Assembly: GCA_029891385.1 (NCBI GenBank) | Contig: CM057230.1 | Location: 53,361,414 to 53,425,413, forward strand | Direction of reading: 5' to 3' | Length of the DNA: 64,000 bases | Origin: Erythroxylum novogranatense | Lineage: Eukaryota; Streptophyta; Magnoliopsida; Malpighiales; Erythroxylaceae | Shown: piece by piece, positions 10,769-22,452 of the stretch | Numbering within the stretch: the first letter of the stretch is position 1 | How the letters are laid out: each line of letters opens with the position of its first letter | Position numbers and translations under genes: made by a program | The notes under the pieces: model-generated | Database searches by the model: none | Told to the model about the DNA's origin: nothing | Seen by the model: only the letters and a program-made list of their open reading frames with translations

Positions 10769-13527
10769 AATTCCTAAATACTCAATTCTGTTTTGCCAAT
10801 CCTTTTTACACATCTGATTTGGAATTCCAATTGCCCATAATACTTTCTTTTTGTCCCATACTAGTTCGACAGATCACGCTTAGTATTGCAATAGGTTTAA
10901 TAACCTTATCGCCCAAATTGTGATTTTCTGCCATCGCATTTTCCGAGTCGATACATTACATTGCATCACTAACTAAATTCTGAAACACTCAAACATATAA
11001 CCCTTTTCAATACTTCTAAATTCACTAATATCTCAATCATTCTCGCTTTACATATTCATATCTATATTTGGAAGTTTCTATCCGAATAATGTCTCCAGCT
11101 TTCAGAACAATATCCAGTCCAAAATAATTCAGCCATCACTCAGAATGTAGCCCATAAGGCGATATTTACCTCTAGGTACATAAAACCACTTTACACAATT
11201 TCATCAAATAGCATCATAACCTTTACTAGAACATTTCTGTACATAGCGCAAAATCTCCAAATGTTTCTGTCACAATCATCGATCATATGATCACACTCGT
11301 TATTCCTCAAACATTTGTCAAAGCTAAAGCCAGAAAATCTTTGACAATTTTTGGACGTATCTAGCATACCGCTAGTTCTAAATAACTCCAAATCCTAAAT
11401 ACGTATGTCCCTTGAAATTTCGCATTTTATCATCACCTCTTTCGACATTAAGTCTCCCATTGAACCATATTCGAATACTGATTCAATCACTATTTATTTG
11501 GTCAACTGAGATTCATTCTTACGAAACTTGCATGATAAACAATTTCAAATCGTGCTAATTTATATACTTCATCATTTTTTATTTTTTTTAAAGCACTCAA
11601 TTGCTCACCCATGCTTATAGTCATTATCCACTCTAAACACAATCGAGACATTTTACTCTTCAGTAGCATAACAACTCCTCATACTCATAATTAATTATCG
11701 ATTGCCTCTAATGAGGAACAATTTCTTGTAACTTTCTCAGTTTCATCATAATATATTCTGACACATATTCCTTTACACTAGCTTCTCCACCTATTGCAAT
11801 TTATCGGCCATCTTTATCCTTTAGGTTGAATAACCCATTCATCATATCAACTTATACTTTACGAACATAATTACACAAAATATTCATGAACCGATATTCT
11901 CCTCATGTTCGCAATTAGTATTTCTTTGATGCTCAGTAATTCTCTTACAGAATCGAATTCGTCTCAACACAATAATAGATACTTAGTTTATTTCATACGC
12001 TTGAGTCTCTACTAGAATTCGGACTCCACAATTTACTTGTACTTCATTTCAAATTTATTCTTTCAATGATTATTCTCAAATCAAATCGTCAGATCACTAA
12101 ACCTTATCAATCATTAATACTGTTTATAAATCTCGATCAATCAACTTTTTTTTTTCATCACAAAAAATCAGTCACTCTTGATACTTCAAGAAACTCAATC
12201 TCTGAAGAGCACTTAAACAATTTCATTTATTCTAATCTCTTGGCATACATCGCTATAATCATCTCATCTCATCTGAAAATGTATTCACATCAATATACCC
12301 ATTAATAGCACATACTACTAAAGACACGTTAATCCTATTTAATTCTAGACATCATTTCTCTTTTTTATACCAGCTCTCGATCATGGGGGAATTTGCTGAA
12401 TTCATGTCCCTCTTTAACTCTCTCAAGCTCATTACCTATGCTATCATCATTGATAATCACACTTCTTTCTTAATTGATCACTACAAGCATGCTCGCGCTT
12501 TACTCTAACTCATCTTGAACTTGGGGCTACAAGAATTATAATCGGAACTTACTTAATAAACCATCAATTTCCTCCTATATCATATTCACGCATATTATTC
12601 ATTTATGCTTAATCATTTCACCCATGATGGTGAGTCCACTATCAATGTACGCTTACCGTGACAATATAATCTGAACTCAACAACTTTCCTTTTTACACCC
12701 GTCCTTGCTCGTGAGGATCGTATACAATCTCTATTCATTCCCAATTGATCATTATAAGCACTTTCATTTCTTATTTTAAGTCAATAGGATTTCAAACTAC
12801 AAAAATTCTAGCTAGCAATTATCCATTAACTCATCCATTGCAGCTCAATATTTTCACTTTACCATGGGGCTCCCATAATCAGGTGTGCATTTACATAGGC
12901 AAAACAACTGGACCTTGACAAATTTTTCATTTACCATTGTCATTTTCTTACATTTCAATCTTTTTATTATTGTATCATACCTGTAAATTTTCACTCTCAA
13001 CTCAATATCATAAATGTACAATCATTCTCGATATCCCACTTAACACATTCTGACTTTAAGTCACAAACCTCTATTCATAACTCTCATCACAGTAATCAAA
13101 CCCAATTATAGTCTCTATAGATCATAGAACATTTTATTTCCACTCACTTTGGTTATACACTTTCACTCTTACCATTCTTACCATATTGCTATTTTCTTCT
13201 ATCAATCCACAACTATACATTCATATCTATTCTCCATTCCGAATATACTCCAAAGATAACACCGATGTTGCCTTTCATACTACATATACACCAATACCAA
13301 TACACTAAATCCTCATTTGTCAAATCGAACTGCACCCTTTTCTTATTTCACGATATTCACAACTTCCTTTTTCCTCATCCTTTCTAACTGTTTAAACAAT
13401 TGAGACAGGCTCATATATGTGACTCATATGCTAGACTATGGAACAGTTGTCACTGTCTGCCATGACATGACTTACATGCATATAACTTGACACATTTTCC
13501 AGAAAGCCCATGTAAGATTGTACTTCT
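10769..13527 (-). other. Non-coding interior of element B
   Basis: About 2.8 kb without an ORF above 80 codons. On the minus strand it shares words in order with the interior of C, for example AAATGTTTGAGGAA followed by GATGATTGTG and ACATTTGGAGA (about 11230-11320 here, about 46890-46945 in C). No gag or pol motif was seen. Confidence 0.75.
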
Positions 13528-13541
13528 GGGCTCTGATACCA
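13528..13541 (-). other. Primer-binding site of element B (initiator tRNA-Met type)
   Basis: The minus strand reads TGGTATCAGAGCCC four bases after the LTR end. This is the standard Met-tRNA priming site of plant LTR elements and it fixes the element's orientation. Confidence 0.9.
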
Positions 13542-14519
13542 CAAATGTAGCACCCCACTCCCCGCTGCACCAACCCGATATCGATGGTGATATCCGAGTC
13601 ATGACCATGAGGGTGACATGCTAGAGCAATCAATTCAGTTTAAAAACTCATTATGACATTTTCCTTTTTGAAAACAGTCGAGTGCGCGGAAATAAATAAA
13701 CGATTCGGGCCCGCGATACTAAAACATTTTCAATCAAAACACTCTTTCAACATTCAATTCTCAATGCAATATTAATCAATTGGGGCCCTCTATAATAATA
13801 GTACAATTCATGGAAATACAAATTTACACATAAATCGAAAGACTCAAATACTGTATATGAGATCGATCCCGATCCAACTCCGACTTGCTTATCAGAATCA
13901 TACTCCCGTTTGTCTAATGGGTTACTCGCCAAATCCTGAAAAATAATTGCAATGTTGGGTGAGTTTGCAAACTCAATGAGAAACTATCATCGATGGTTCA
14001 CTAAATCATGCATTACGAAATTGCGTGCAAGACAAAGACGACAAGAATATTTAATTAATGATTATATAACAATTTACGTGAGTCTATAACAATTAGCGTT
14101 ATCAAATAGCAATTTACAATTGTATATAATAGCTTACAATATCATATCACAATTTACAAAGAATCATGAAACAGCTTTACATGAGTATGTAACAATTTGC
14201 AATCTCTCATGTCATCACATAATTCAAGAAGTTTGCAATTCAATCAATCAAATGTATACAATGCATATGAGATTCTTTTCCAGCTTATTCAAAGTTGTGC
14301 CCAAGTGCTCACCAAGATTCGATGGGGACGCGTCAAGATTTCTCCCTGGGCTCGAGGTCTGTCAAGATAAAGATTCGAGCTCGAGGCTCTTTTCAGTGAT
14401 AATAGCAACTTGGGTCACATATCCATTATCTGATCATGCATTTATACATGCAATGCAGTTGTTCAAGAATTCAAAGGTATGGTTATAAAGCCCAAGATTG
14501 CATTTCTCAAAGGTCATGC

Positions 14520-14765
14520 AAAGAGTCCAATCCAATACAAGAGAAGCATGTTATTCGATCATGTACATTTCAAGAATCATGCAATTTCACCTTTGCATGT
14601 ATTTATACAGTAGTCCATTCTAATACAGTATAAGCATGTTATTCGATCATGTACATTTCAGTAATCATGCAATTTCACCTTTGCATGTATTTATACAGTA
14701 GTCCATTCTAATACAGTAGAAGCATGTTATTCGATCATGTACATTTCAAGAATCATGCAATTTCA
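14520..14765. repeat. Tandem repeat, three copies of about 80 bp, in B LTR
   Basis: The word GCATGTTATTCGATCATGTA recurs at about 14547, 14633 and 14723, followed by CATTTCA and AATCATGCAATTTCAC. Two further shared phrases, CAGTAGTCCATTCTAATACA, separate the copies. It lies in the LTR body with no sign of coding. Confidence 0.8.
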
Positions 14766-16009
14766 CATTGGCAAGTAATTCATATCGAGCATTTAGACAA
14801 CAGAATTTGAGAAACCAACTAGGTTACTCACATGTAACTTCCGAAGCACGCTGAAGTCCCAAAGAAGTCCGTGGAATGACGATCCAACGACGCCTCTATA
14901 ATAGTTTAAATGCAGTCCCATTACTAAATGCTCAATTAAACAATTCAGTGATGCATATGTCTCAGTGGAAATATGTACAATGCATGTTCACGATTTTCCC
15001 GGCGCTAAAACCCAATGTTGAACTCTTATGTCCCATTCTAACTCTTCGCTCAATTGATCGATAATAATTAATCCAATCTTATAATTCAGTTCAATTTTCT
15101 CAATTTAAACTCCCTATAGCAATTCCCTATCCATTGGGTCAAAACCTTTATTGAAATTCTCAATTAAAACTCCAATTGTCTCAATTCAATATTTAGGTCA
15201 CACTATGAACCATAATTGACCTTATTCTCTATGAATCAGTACCATAATAATTAAATTCCGACTCTTATAATTATCCTCAACAGTAGAACTCTTTCCCTAG
15301 TTCATAATGAATCGAGAATCACCTCAATCGGAGGTCTATACCATAAGTTATACCCAATAAGCTAAAAATCACTCCATCAGAAAACTGTCCTTCGTCATGA
15401 CTACACACCCTCGCCATGACGAAGAGAAAATCGCTTGCCGCGGCGTGAAGCACTCTCGCCGCGGCGTGCGTCCTCTTCGCTGCTCGCCGTGACGCAGGCG
15501 GAATTGTTCGCCGCGGCGTGGAACCAGGTGCTCATCATCAGGTGTCTCGTTATACTGTCATGGCGAAAGCACTAAATTTTTCGCCATGCGAGGTTCGCCA
15601 GACGTCATGACGCGCGGGCCGCGCCACCGCCTTCTCCGATCGCATTTTCCTCTTCTCTCTAAAACCAGCATTAAAACACTCCCATCTACCCAACTCAACC
15701 ATAATAAATGCCATAAATGCATTAGAAACCATTAATAACAACATTAAAGTCATAAATACTTACCAATCGAAGATTAAAACCACAAATCACCGTAAACCCT
15801 AAAATCCTTCCAAATCAACGATAACCCATTCTCAATCCTTCTCAACCTTCATCAATCACAATAAACCAGTTAAGCTAACATAATGAGAAGAAAACCATAA
15901 AGAAAGATCAAAGAATCCTCACCGATGGGAGGAATCGAAGATCACCGTGGGAGGAGGAAGAGAAGAAATGCTTTTTGCCTTAGGATAAATCCCCAATTTC
16001 AAACCTACC

Positions 16010-16017
16010 TATTTATA
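16010..16017 (-). promoter_or_regulatory. TATA box of B LTR
   Basis: The minus strand reads TATAAATA in the same context (CTATAAATAGG) as C's LTRs at 43183 and 48602. Position conservation between the two elements supports it. Confidence 0.65.
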
Positions 16018-16529
16018 GACATAGGTCTCTTAATCAATCCAAATTTCAGTCTCTAAATTTCAATGGCTCCACATTTTAAATTTCCTGACAGTATAACTCT
16101 AAATTTTTCCATTGCCATTGGACAATTCTTTCAGTACTATACAGTCAATCGGTCTGCCACTCCAGAATTTCCAATCCGGGCATTTTCTCCCGAATTTCTC
16201 AAAAATTTCCTATAAGCCACTATCAATTGCCAATCTCTCTTAGACTATTCTAAATCAGTCATTCGAGCCCACTTATCCTAATTTCTCAATTAATCACAAT
16301 CCAGTCAGTTCAGTCAGTTTCCAGTTCACAATCCAATCAATTCATACTCGCAATAAAATGCCGGAAAATCATGAATGCATGTACCTATGAATAAATGCAT
16401 ATGCAATAAACCTGTTCCTCTATGATTAGAGGCCAGTAACATGTTCAATCAATGAATGCAATGAACCTATCAGTCTAACCCAATATTACCAAAATACCCT
16501 TGCTAACAGTAACGGGATGTTACAATTGA

Positions 16530-17856
16530 TACTGCAAATTGTTATTTTTATTGCAGGAACAAAGGAGTCAACACATCAGGAAGTCAACAGTCATGAGGTC
16601 AATCCGCACGTCACGACGAATATCAATCCGCACGTCGTGACGAGCACTTCAATCTACACGTCGCGGTGAATATTAATTTATACGTCGCGACGAACAGGCA
16701 ATTCTACACGTCGCGACAAATTTTCATTTATACGTCGCGACATACGAGCAGATATCCAAACCTTAAATGGAAAGTTTGTCTCACTGCTCTGACCCGGCCC
16801 GCACCCACCATATAAAAACCTTGCTATTTTTAGGTCAAGTAGATGGGGGATACGCAGACTTGGGATACGCAGGGACTGATACTCGGAGGCTGGACTACGC
16901 CTACTCGAACGATTACACTCTACTCCACCATCATTTCCATTTCCATCATTGTCAACCACCATCACCATCATCGCCACCGCCACTGTCAATATCAATTGCC
17001 ATCATGAGTATCACTCCGTCTTTAGCAGTCGAGAGACAGACTAGAGCCATGCGTAGCTAAGCCACATTTCCTCTTGAAGATGTAGCATTGGCTTGAGTTC
17101 ACAGAAGCTTCAAAGGGGAGTAATCATATAGTGTCTGAAGTTTAGTTATATTTGTGTAAACTCTGAGTTAAAGGTTACATCGGTATAGCTAGATTAGCAT
17201 TGTTATAGTTTAATCGTGTGCTGAACACTATGTTGAGATTTGGACAAAGTGATTTGTAGAATGTTTGATGCTTAATATATGAAGTTTCATATATGTCATT
17301 GGGTATTGCATTTACTATCTTCATCTTCCTAGTTGTGTTTGATTAAGATTGTTGTGTTTTGACCCCGTTGACCGATTGCATTTGCTTGTCCAATTCTCAC
17401 ACTAAAGTTTTTAAAAAAGATTTAAATAATGGAGTTCATTAGTTAAATCTTTGGACCTAAAGAGTCCTTTAGGGTTGATCTTTTGAAACTTAGTGGATTG
17501 TGTCCCTGAAAATCATTTTTGAACCGTGACAGCTTGCGCCCATTTTCAAAAGGATTTTATCAATTTGATTTCTATCTGATTTTTGTTAAATGCATTATTT
17601 CCAAAATTACAAAAATATTCTTTTATACTTTTTTTCCAATTTTGATTACTTTATCAGTTTTGACCAAAATATCAAACCCCCCGTTTTATCAACTTGATTG
17701 CAATTTTTGACATTTAGGCTAGTTTAGACCTTTTTTACTTGGTTCCAATTAAGTGAGACGACTCGAGGATTGCAACCTATACCACAATCTTGGAATATTA
17801 TATTTGACCGGTTTCCAAGGATCGATCGTAAGATCGAATCGACAGAGCCGCGATCA
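16530..17856 (+). repeat. 3' LTR of element A, second part
   Basis: Resumes the A LTR right after the B target duplication and runs to CGCGATCA. It includes the palindrome array (one unit more than the 5' copy), the TATA box at 16811 and the U5 end. Confidence 0.95.
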
Positions 17857-18090
17857 GAGTATTATTGATGCAACTAGTGGTAGAACTTTGGTAAACAAAA
17901 CACCCGAGGTGACAAGGCATTTAATCTCTGATATGGCTACAATTCCAAAAAATTTGGCACCCAAGTTGATCATAGACGTTTGACTAAGGTAAGTGTCTCT
18001 AACTTAGAGAATAAGGTTAATAAGCTTACTTCTATGATGCGATCCTTTACAAGTGGTGATATGCAAGTTATCTTAGGTACAGGCTGTTGA
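17857..18090 (+). pseudogene. Gag of gypsy element D, second part
   Basis: Begins with the duplicated GAGTA and continues the D gag frame interrupted at 1026: SIIDATSGRTLVNKTPEVTRHLISDMA, then after a stop and frame change a VSNLENKVNKLTSMM coiled stretch, as expected downstream of the capsid domain. The match fades near 18090 and no protease or RT of D follows, so D is truncated here. Confidence 0.85.
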
Positions 18091-19637
18091 TTCATTTGTT
18101 GGACAATGAAGAATATTTATAAGATCATTCTTACACACATTCCCTTTATCTCAATAATACTCACAACTACTAGATGATTGATTCGACCACAAAATAAAAA
18201 TATGTGGAAATAGCTAAACATAAATGGGTATAGCTATAAAAATCCGACCTTTATAGGTAACATAAGCAATCTAAACAACTACACTACCAACATACACCAT
18301 GATGATTTTCAAGAAGGTCAATGAAACTAGAAAAAAAAAGATCAAAGTCACTTAGAGTAGCCAGTGAGCAACGAGACATAAGATTCAAAACGCCTTTCTC
18401 TACTTCTTTCTCTGTGCCTCTATGTTGTTCATAGTCAAGATTTTGCAAACAAAAGGTCTCCAAACGTTGTTTAAAGATGGTCACTTGGAGATTATAAAAC
18501 CCATGTTTATTGCTCATCCGTAAAAGGCAAAAAACAGGGAAATAGATGAGAACAATAGCAAAAATAGCAAGTGTAATGGAAATTGTGAAAAGAAAGCATG
18601 TAATGGCATTGGTTCATCCACATCCAGCTTGTGAAATTGGTTACCTTCTAGCTTTCCAATTTAAGAGGCTTGAATCATAAATGTTGAGATACCATGGTGC
18701 TCCAAGTCTCATTCGGATTTTAATTTTCACATGACTTTCATTCCTCAAAGGAATTTACTCTGTATATGATAGTATATCCAATTGGATATTAATTTTCCAC
18801 TTTCAGCCTCCACTCGATCCAACTCGTCCTTAATAATCAAGTTTAATTTCTATATTTTAATTATGTAAATTAAAATAATAACATTCTAATAAGTAGAGGT
18901 ACAGATTAAATCTAAATCAAAACCTAATTAATCTAAATTAGGCTAACATTAATTTTAAAGTTAGAAATACAAATCTTAGAGATATCAATAATAAGAAACT
19001 ATCATATAATAAGAGTAGTACAACAATAAGAATACGTTACATATTTAGAATTTAACAGATGCATCAATTTCATTCTTTATGCTTAAATTATATTGGTCAC
19101 ATCTTTTATTTATTATAAAATTGTAAATCTTATTATCACCTTTTAAATCAAGAATTAAATGTTGAGAAAAGATTAATTAGTGAGAGAAGTGTTGGTGGAG
19201 ACATTTAAAGATAAAGTAAATTTTTTAATCTATTCTTTAAATTTTAATCTTAATTTTTAAATATTAAGTTAAAACAATGTCCAATCACTTTTGTAAACTT
19301 CAAGTCAAAAGATTTAAACCTAAAACACACTTAAATCTAACAAAAGATAGCATATCCTCGATAATATCATTTCAAGTCATCCTTGAAAAGTCAAAAAGCA
19401 AGACTTAATTTACTTTATTATAATCATTAACTCTATAACATTACCTATTTATTGGTTAGGTTGGATCATATTGAACTAAAATTCAGTCAAACATTTTTAG
19501 GCTTATATTCATTCCGACCTATGAAGTGGAATTAATTTCATACCCAAATCTAATCCGTTATAATTTTTAAATGGAACTAAATTCATAAGTTAAAATTTTC
19601 AATAATTATATAAATATAATTGTAACACATTAGCATT
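18091..19637. other. AT-rich intergenic sequence, no gene seen
   Basis: Rich in A/T, with stops in all frames. A 77-codon minus-strand ORF at 18284-18517 has no recognisable domain. No RNA gene or clear repeat was identified. It could be decayed transposon sequence. Confidence 0.6.
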
Positions 19638-21250
19638 GATTTATGTCTTATATATAAAATTAGATTAAATATAAATAAAGATATTTAATCATTTGTCAAA
19701 TAAAAAAATAAACATTTTTTGAAAAATAAAGTTTGTATTTAATTATAGCAAAAGCTATTACACGATCCTAGAAAAGAATCATATACCTTGAATCAAGTAA
19801 AGTTAAACTAAACATGATATATATCAAAAAACAAAAAGTTACATCAAAGCAACTAGTTTACTCTAAGTTCTTGGCTAATCGTGCTTTGCTTATAATTGGC
19901 AATAATGACAACTCTGATCAAGTTCACAATTTGTTCAGAAAGTTGATGTTTCTGTAGTTCCTTACACTTGTATAATCGCATATTCCTTTCTCTCCAAATG
20001 GAACAAACGACCATTTGGAAGGAGGTTTTCATGATTACACTATTCCTTTGACCTGCTTTGGTGCACCTTATGATTGTATTTAACATCTTAGACCACACCA
20101 AATTGAAATTTGAAAGCTTCAAAAGTCTGCTTCAAAATGACTTGCTATAGCTAGATTTAAAGAAAAGATGATCTCTGCTTTCATTCAACTGTTTACAAAG
20201 AAAAAAGACAAGATCAAACCTACCAAACCATATGTCTTTAGTTCTTAACCTCTTCTTTATCACTAGCCAAGTGAATATTGTTGCTTTGGGATACAAAACT
20301 TGCTTCTAAGTGATAGCAACCCAAAGAACTAAATCCAAATGCTGCACTAGTATTTTGTGACAAGAACTGTTGGCAAAAATTCCACTAGCATGATGTTTTT
20401 AGATAATTTTGTCCTTTCTCCTCTCTGCAAATATGTTAGGAAGGTATTCAGATAACAAAAGAAAGTTCTTAAAGTTAACAACCCATTCCCCATTCTCTAT
20501 TAACCAATACACTCTAGCATCAACAGGAATTCTTTTTCTGAGTGTAGCTAATTCAGATCTTTGAATAAAAAGGGTTGAAATTAGTTCAATTATCGAACCA
20601 AAGCCATATCTCCTCTCCATCACCCAACCTGTGCTTAAAATATGGATATATGAGATCTCTTAAAAAAAACTTGTTATAATATAAAATATAATTCGTTACA
20701 AAATCCATAATAAAAATTAAATCAAGTAAACAAATAAGAAAATGTACACTTCTAATAAGATTTAAATAAAATATTTGTTTGAACACCAACTAAGCTAAAG
20801 TTCTTTAATATCATGTTCTTTTCTAAATCATCACTCAAAGAAGAATTATCATCTTTTGCAATAATAAACAATTAAAATAGATTTTATGTCTTATATATAA
20901 AATTACATTAAATATGAATAAAAGATACTAATAAAAGATACTTAATTATTTGTCAAATAAAATAATAAACTTTTACAAAATAAAAATATAATTTGTTACA
21001 AAAATCCATAATAAAATTAAATAAAGTAAAAATGAAAATGTACACTTATAATAAGATTTAACACTAACTACACTAAAGTTCTTTAATATCATGATCTTTT
21101 TAAATCATCACCAAAGAAGAATAATCATCTTTTGCAATACTAAACAATTAAAATAGAATAAGTAATTTAAAAATATAAAGTTCTTTTTTAATATCATCGT
21201 CACTCCAAGAAGAATTGTCCTCTTTGCTATAATAAACAATTAAAATAGAA
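19638..21250. repeat. AT-rich tandem repeat of about 300 bp, first copy split by a LINE
   Basis: The head of copy 1 (TTTATGTCTTATATATAAAA) is at about 19640 and of copy 2 at about 20883. The tail (CCATAATAAAA through AAACAATTAAAATAG) is at about 20705-20881 and 20990-21168, with a shorter third tail at about 21178-21250. In copy 1 head and tail are separated by the LINE relic; copy 2 is continuous. This orders the events: tandem duplication first, LINE second. Confidence 0.7.
19850..20790 (-). pseudogene. LINE (L1-type) 3' end relic, zf-RVT region
   Basis: Read on the minus strand in shifting frames: HRLGDGEEIWLWFDN near 20600-20640, RKRIPVDARVYWLIENGEW near 20470-20530, then ATIFTWLVIKKRLRTKD and DHLFF near 20160-20280, then SIWRERNMRLYK near 19960-19990. 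This is the order found after the reverse transcriptase of plant LINEs (zinc-binding RT-associated domain). The RT itself is absent. Several stops and frameshifts make it a dead 5'-truncated copy. Confidence 0.8.
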
Positions 21251-22089
21251 TAATTTTTAAAAATGTAAAACATAAATAATAACTATTTATATGAAATAAA
21301 TTACCTAGTTTAGGTTGAATATTGTCTTCAAATACTCTTTATAGACAAATTATCAAGAACTCCTACGTTCTTTTACTATTATTTGAATTAGACAAAATTC
21401 AACATTTTGATTAATGTTCCATTGGTTTTGGAACACCTAAGCATCATAAGTAATGTCTTCTTCACTTGTTCAATAAAATTAGTTGTAGTATAATTTTCGT
21501 AAAGTACTAAGTAATATAAGTGAAGATAAACCAATTTATAGCAAGTTTGAAAGCTATAATATATGGTAATAACAAAGAGTACTCTAACCAATATTTGTTA
21601 AATTTCTTCTGCATCTCATAGATCTTACTACCCATAATGAATCAAAATATACTTGTAATATAAAACATAATTAATCATAATATAGGTAAAATTCCAACTT
21701 AAACATACATTAGTCCTTAGTTTCTTTATTATATTCAAATAAAAAATTTTGGAAAAACAAGCAGTTCCATTTTCTTCCAAAAATCTAGGATACCGAGATT
21801 GCCAAGTACTCCTGGAGACTTAGAAGAGAAAAATAAATGCATAGTAGAACAAAACTTTGTCACAAGCCGGGAGAGTTCAACTTATCACTTCAATGCTAAG
21901 GAGTCTTCACACACACTGGAGCACCCATCTCTTCCTCCTTAGGAACATCAATAAGGAATTGGAAAGATGCATAAAAAATTCGCTACAGCCTAGAAAGGCA
22001 AATATCTCCAAAGGAGAAAAAATCAAATGGAAGTAGCTATGCTAGAGAAAGCAAGAGGGAGGATTAAGATTGGTATTAATGCAATTGAT
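21251..22089. other. Intergenic sequence, no gene seen
   Basis: AT-rich with no supported ORF. The right part (about 21770-22089) may be further decayed LINE sequence continuous with the relic that follows, but I could not find clear motifs. Confidence 0.5.
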
Positions 22090-22452
22090 TCAATTAATCA
22101 TAGTGGCTAAGAGAACTTGGAGACTAATTAGTAATAAAGAGGCACTATAGATCAAATAGACTAATAAATACTACCTAAAAGACTCCAGTTTTTGGCAAAT
22201 TGAGAAAATAAAGGAACACTGCTGTCCATTCATACAAATGTTAAGGAAAAGGCTAACCATCTACCCTTTCATTAAAATGTAGATGGGGAATGGTCAAAAC
22301 TCCTAGTTTTAGTTTGATAATTGGGAAAAGGAAATTACTCTAATCCTTAAGGAGGACTTGCTTTACTCTTAACTAAAATTCCACTCTAAGAATGAAAATT
22401 ATTCAACATGATGCATGGACTATGAGCTTCAAAGGCCTTGGACGACTATAGA
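22090..22452 (+). pseudogene. LINE 3' relic, plus strand, first part
   Basis: Plus-strand translation with stops shows AKRTWRLISNKEAL, NKYYLKDSSFWQI and a later decayed W/FDNW-like segment, as found downstream of the RT domain in plant LINEs. It is cut at 22452 by solo LTR S and resumes at 26584. Confidence 0.7.

Larger units (their letters stand above)
10327..16524 (-). mobile_element. Non-autonomous Tekay/Del-like LTR element B, nested in the 3' LTR of A
   Basis: Terminal TGTAGCACC and GGGATGTTACA, flanked by ATTGA on both sides. Minus orientation follows from the primer site: the reverse complement of TGGTATCAGAGCCC sits at 13528-13541, next to the LTR 13546-16524. The other LTR (10327-10768) is only the last ~440 bp. 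The internal part (10769-13545) has no long ORF on either strand and is related to the interior of element C, so both belong to a non-coding (LARD-like) family that needs enzymes from elsewhere. The family assignment to Tekay/Del rests on LTR ends and C's polypurine context. Confidence 0.9.
13546..16524 (-). repeat. 5' LTR of element B (full length, 2979 bp)
   Basis: In its own sense it begins TGTAACATCCCGTTACTGT and ends GGGGTGCTACA. A TATA box is at 16010-16017. A cluster of CpG-rich words (variants of CGCCGCGGCG) lies at about 15395-15610, roughly 400-600 bp downstream of it. The paired conserved hairpins are at 13961-13974 and 13984-13999. It also contains a threefold ~60-bp direct repeat at about 14520-14765 (GTTATTCGATCATGTACATT core). 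Confidence 0.9.
1027..17856 (+). mobile_element. Athila-type Ty3/gypsy retrotransposon A (with nested element B)
   Basis: Ends are TGATTGAGCC at 1027 and CGCGATCA ending 17856, flanked by identical GAGTA at 1022-1026 and 17857-17861. It carries two LTRs, a tRNA-Asp type primer site, gag-PR-RT-RNase H-IN in that order, and a polypurine tract at the 3' LTR. The RT variant FMDDF, the KDHFPLP motif and the LTR length of about 1.5 kb point to the Athila clade. Removing B (10327-16524 plus one ATTGA) leaves an element of about 10.6 kb. It is nested in the gag of D. Stop codons and frameshifts show it is not autonomous now. Confidence 0.95.
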
